Shown here: piece after piece, positions 63,723 to 64,000 of the stretch
Layout: every line of letters starts with the position of its first letter
Position numbering within the stretch: position 1 is the first letter of the stretch
Assembly (NCBI RefSeq): GCF_000150275.1
Contig: NW_002060970.1
Span: forward strand, 412,791 to 476,790
Source: Trichoplax adhaerens
Lineage: Eukaryota > Placozoa > Uniplacotomia > Trichoplacea > Trichoplacidae
Reading direction: 5' to 3'
Length of the DNA: 64,000 nucleotides
Translations under genes and position numbers: made by a program
The notes under the pieces: generated by a model
Seen by the model: only the letters and a program-made list of their open reading frames with translations
Databases searched by the model: none
What the model was told of the DNA's origin: nothing

Positions 63723-64000
63723 ATCGATACGAGAGGAAGCCTAGTTAGATTGGCAAAAGGTATTGATAACATTAATATCCCTGAAGCTATTTTTTACGGT
63801 AAATTACAAAATTAATTTTAAAACTTTCTTTTCAAGTAAACTTTGTTGTAGAATTAAATATTATCTTCATAATTTTATCTATTAGAGGTGTTACTGCTAA
63901 ACCCGATCTCTGGCCAATATAAGTGCGTATAATATATCATTAACTATCGTTTGTCTGTAAACTAGAGGAACTACTACTTTACTTTATCACAAAATTATAA
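63723..64000. other. Window end, nothing recognised
   Basis: AT-rich sequence without a recognisable feature. Confidence 0.4.

Overview
The window reads as nuclear DNA of a small-genome, AT-rich early-branching animal. Genes have introns with GT/AG borders, the protein families are metazoan (F5/8 type C discoidin, M14B carboxypeptidase, class A GPCRs, WD40/EF-hand), and several GPCRs are single-exon and tandemly arrayed. A placozoan such as Trichoplax or Hoilungia fits best. That placement is an inference from composition and gene style and was not tested by any search. No tRNA, rRNA, CRISPR or bacterial operon was seen.

Layout. (1) 264-6959, minus strand: 5' part of a 20-exon gene for an N-terminal EF-hand plus WD40 protein of the WDR49/WDR64/EFCAB8 kind. 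It runs off the left edge, and its first exon lies at the end of a three-copy tandem duplication. (2) 6960-16351: long stretch with no recognisable gene, one short interstitial telomere-like tract and one decayed LTR copy. (3) 16352-18044, plus: three-exon secreted carboxypeptidase of the CPE/CPN/CPD type. (4) 20474-21758, minus: two-exon, unrecognised single-pass membrane protein. (5) 32082-34796, minus: five-exon secreted protein of two discoidin domains. (6) 41243-60445, plus: cluster of four intact intronless class A GPCR genes, one broken copy and one internally deleted relic, expanded by tandem segmental duplication. Two members have lost residues normally almost invariant in the class (position 2.50 and the NPxxY motif).

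Between the genes lie many solo-LTR-like elements of about 270-1000 bp, with TG...CA ends, TATA boxes, AATAAA signals and 4-6 bp target-site duplications that I could read directly. At least five related families are present. One element is nested inside another, one sits about 300 bp upstream of a GPCR start codon, and one related sequence lies in an intron of the discoidin gene. No reverse transcriptase or other internal retrotransposon gene was seen. Several tandem arrays (periods near 76, 98, 132, 155, 260 and 360 bp) fill the remaining non-coding space.

The genes share no obvious pathway. Carboxypeptidase, discoidin protein and GPCRs are compatible with extracellular peptide or adhesion signalling, but nothing in the sequence links them functionally.
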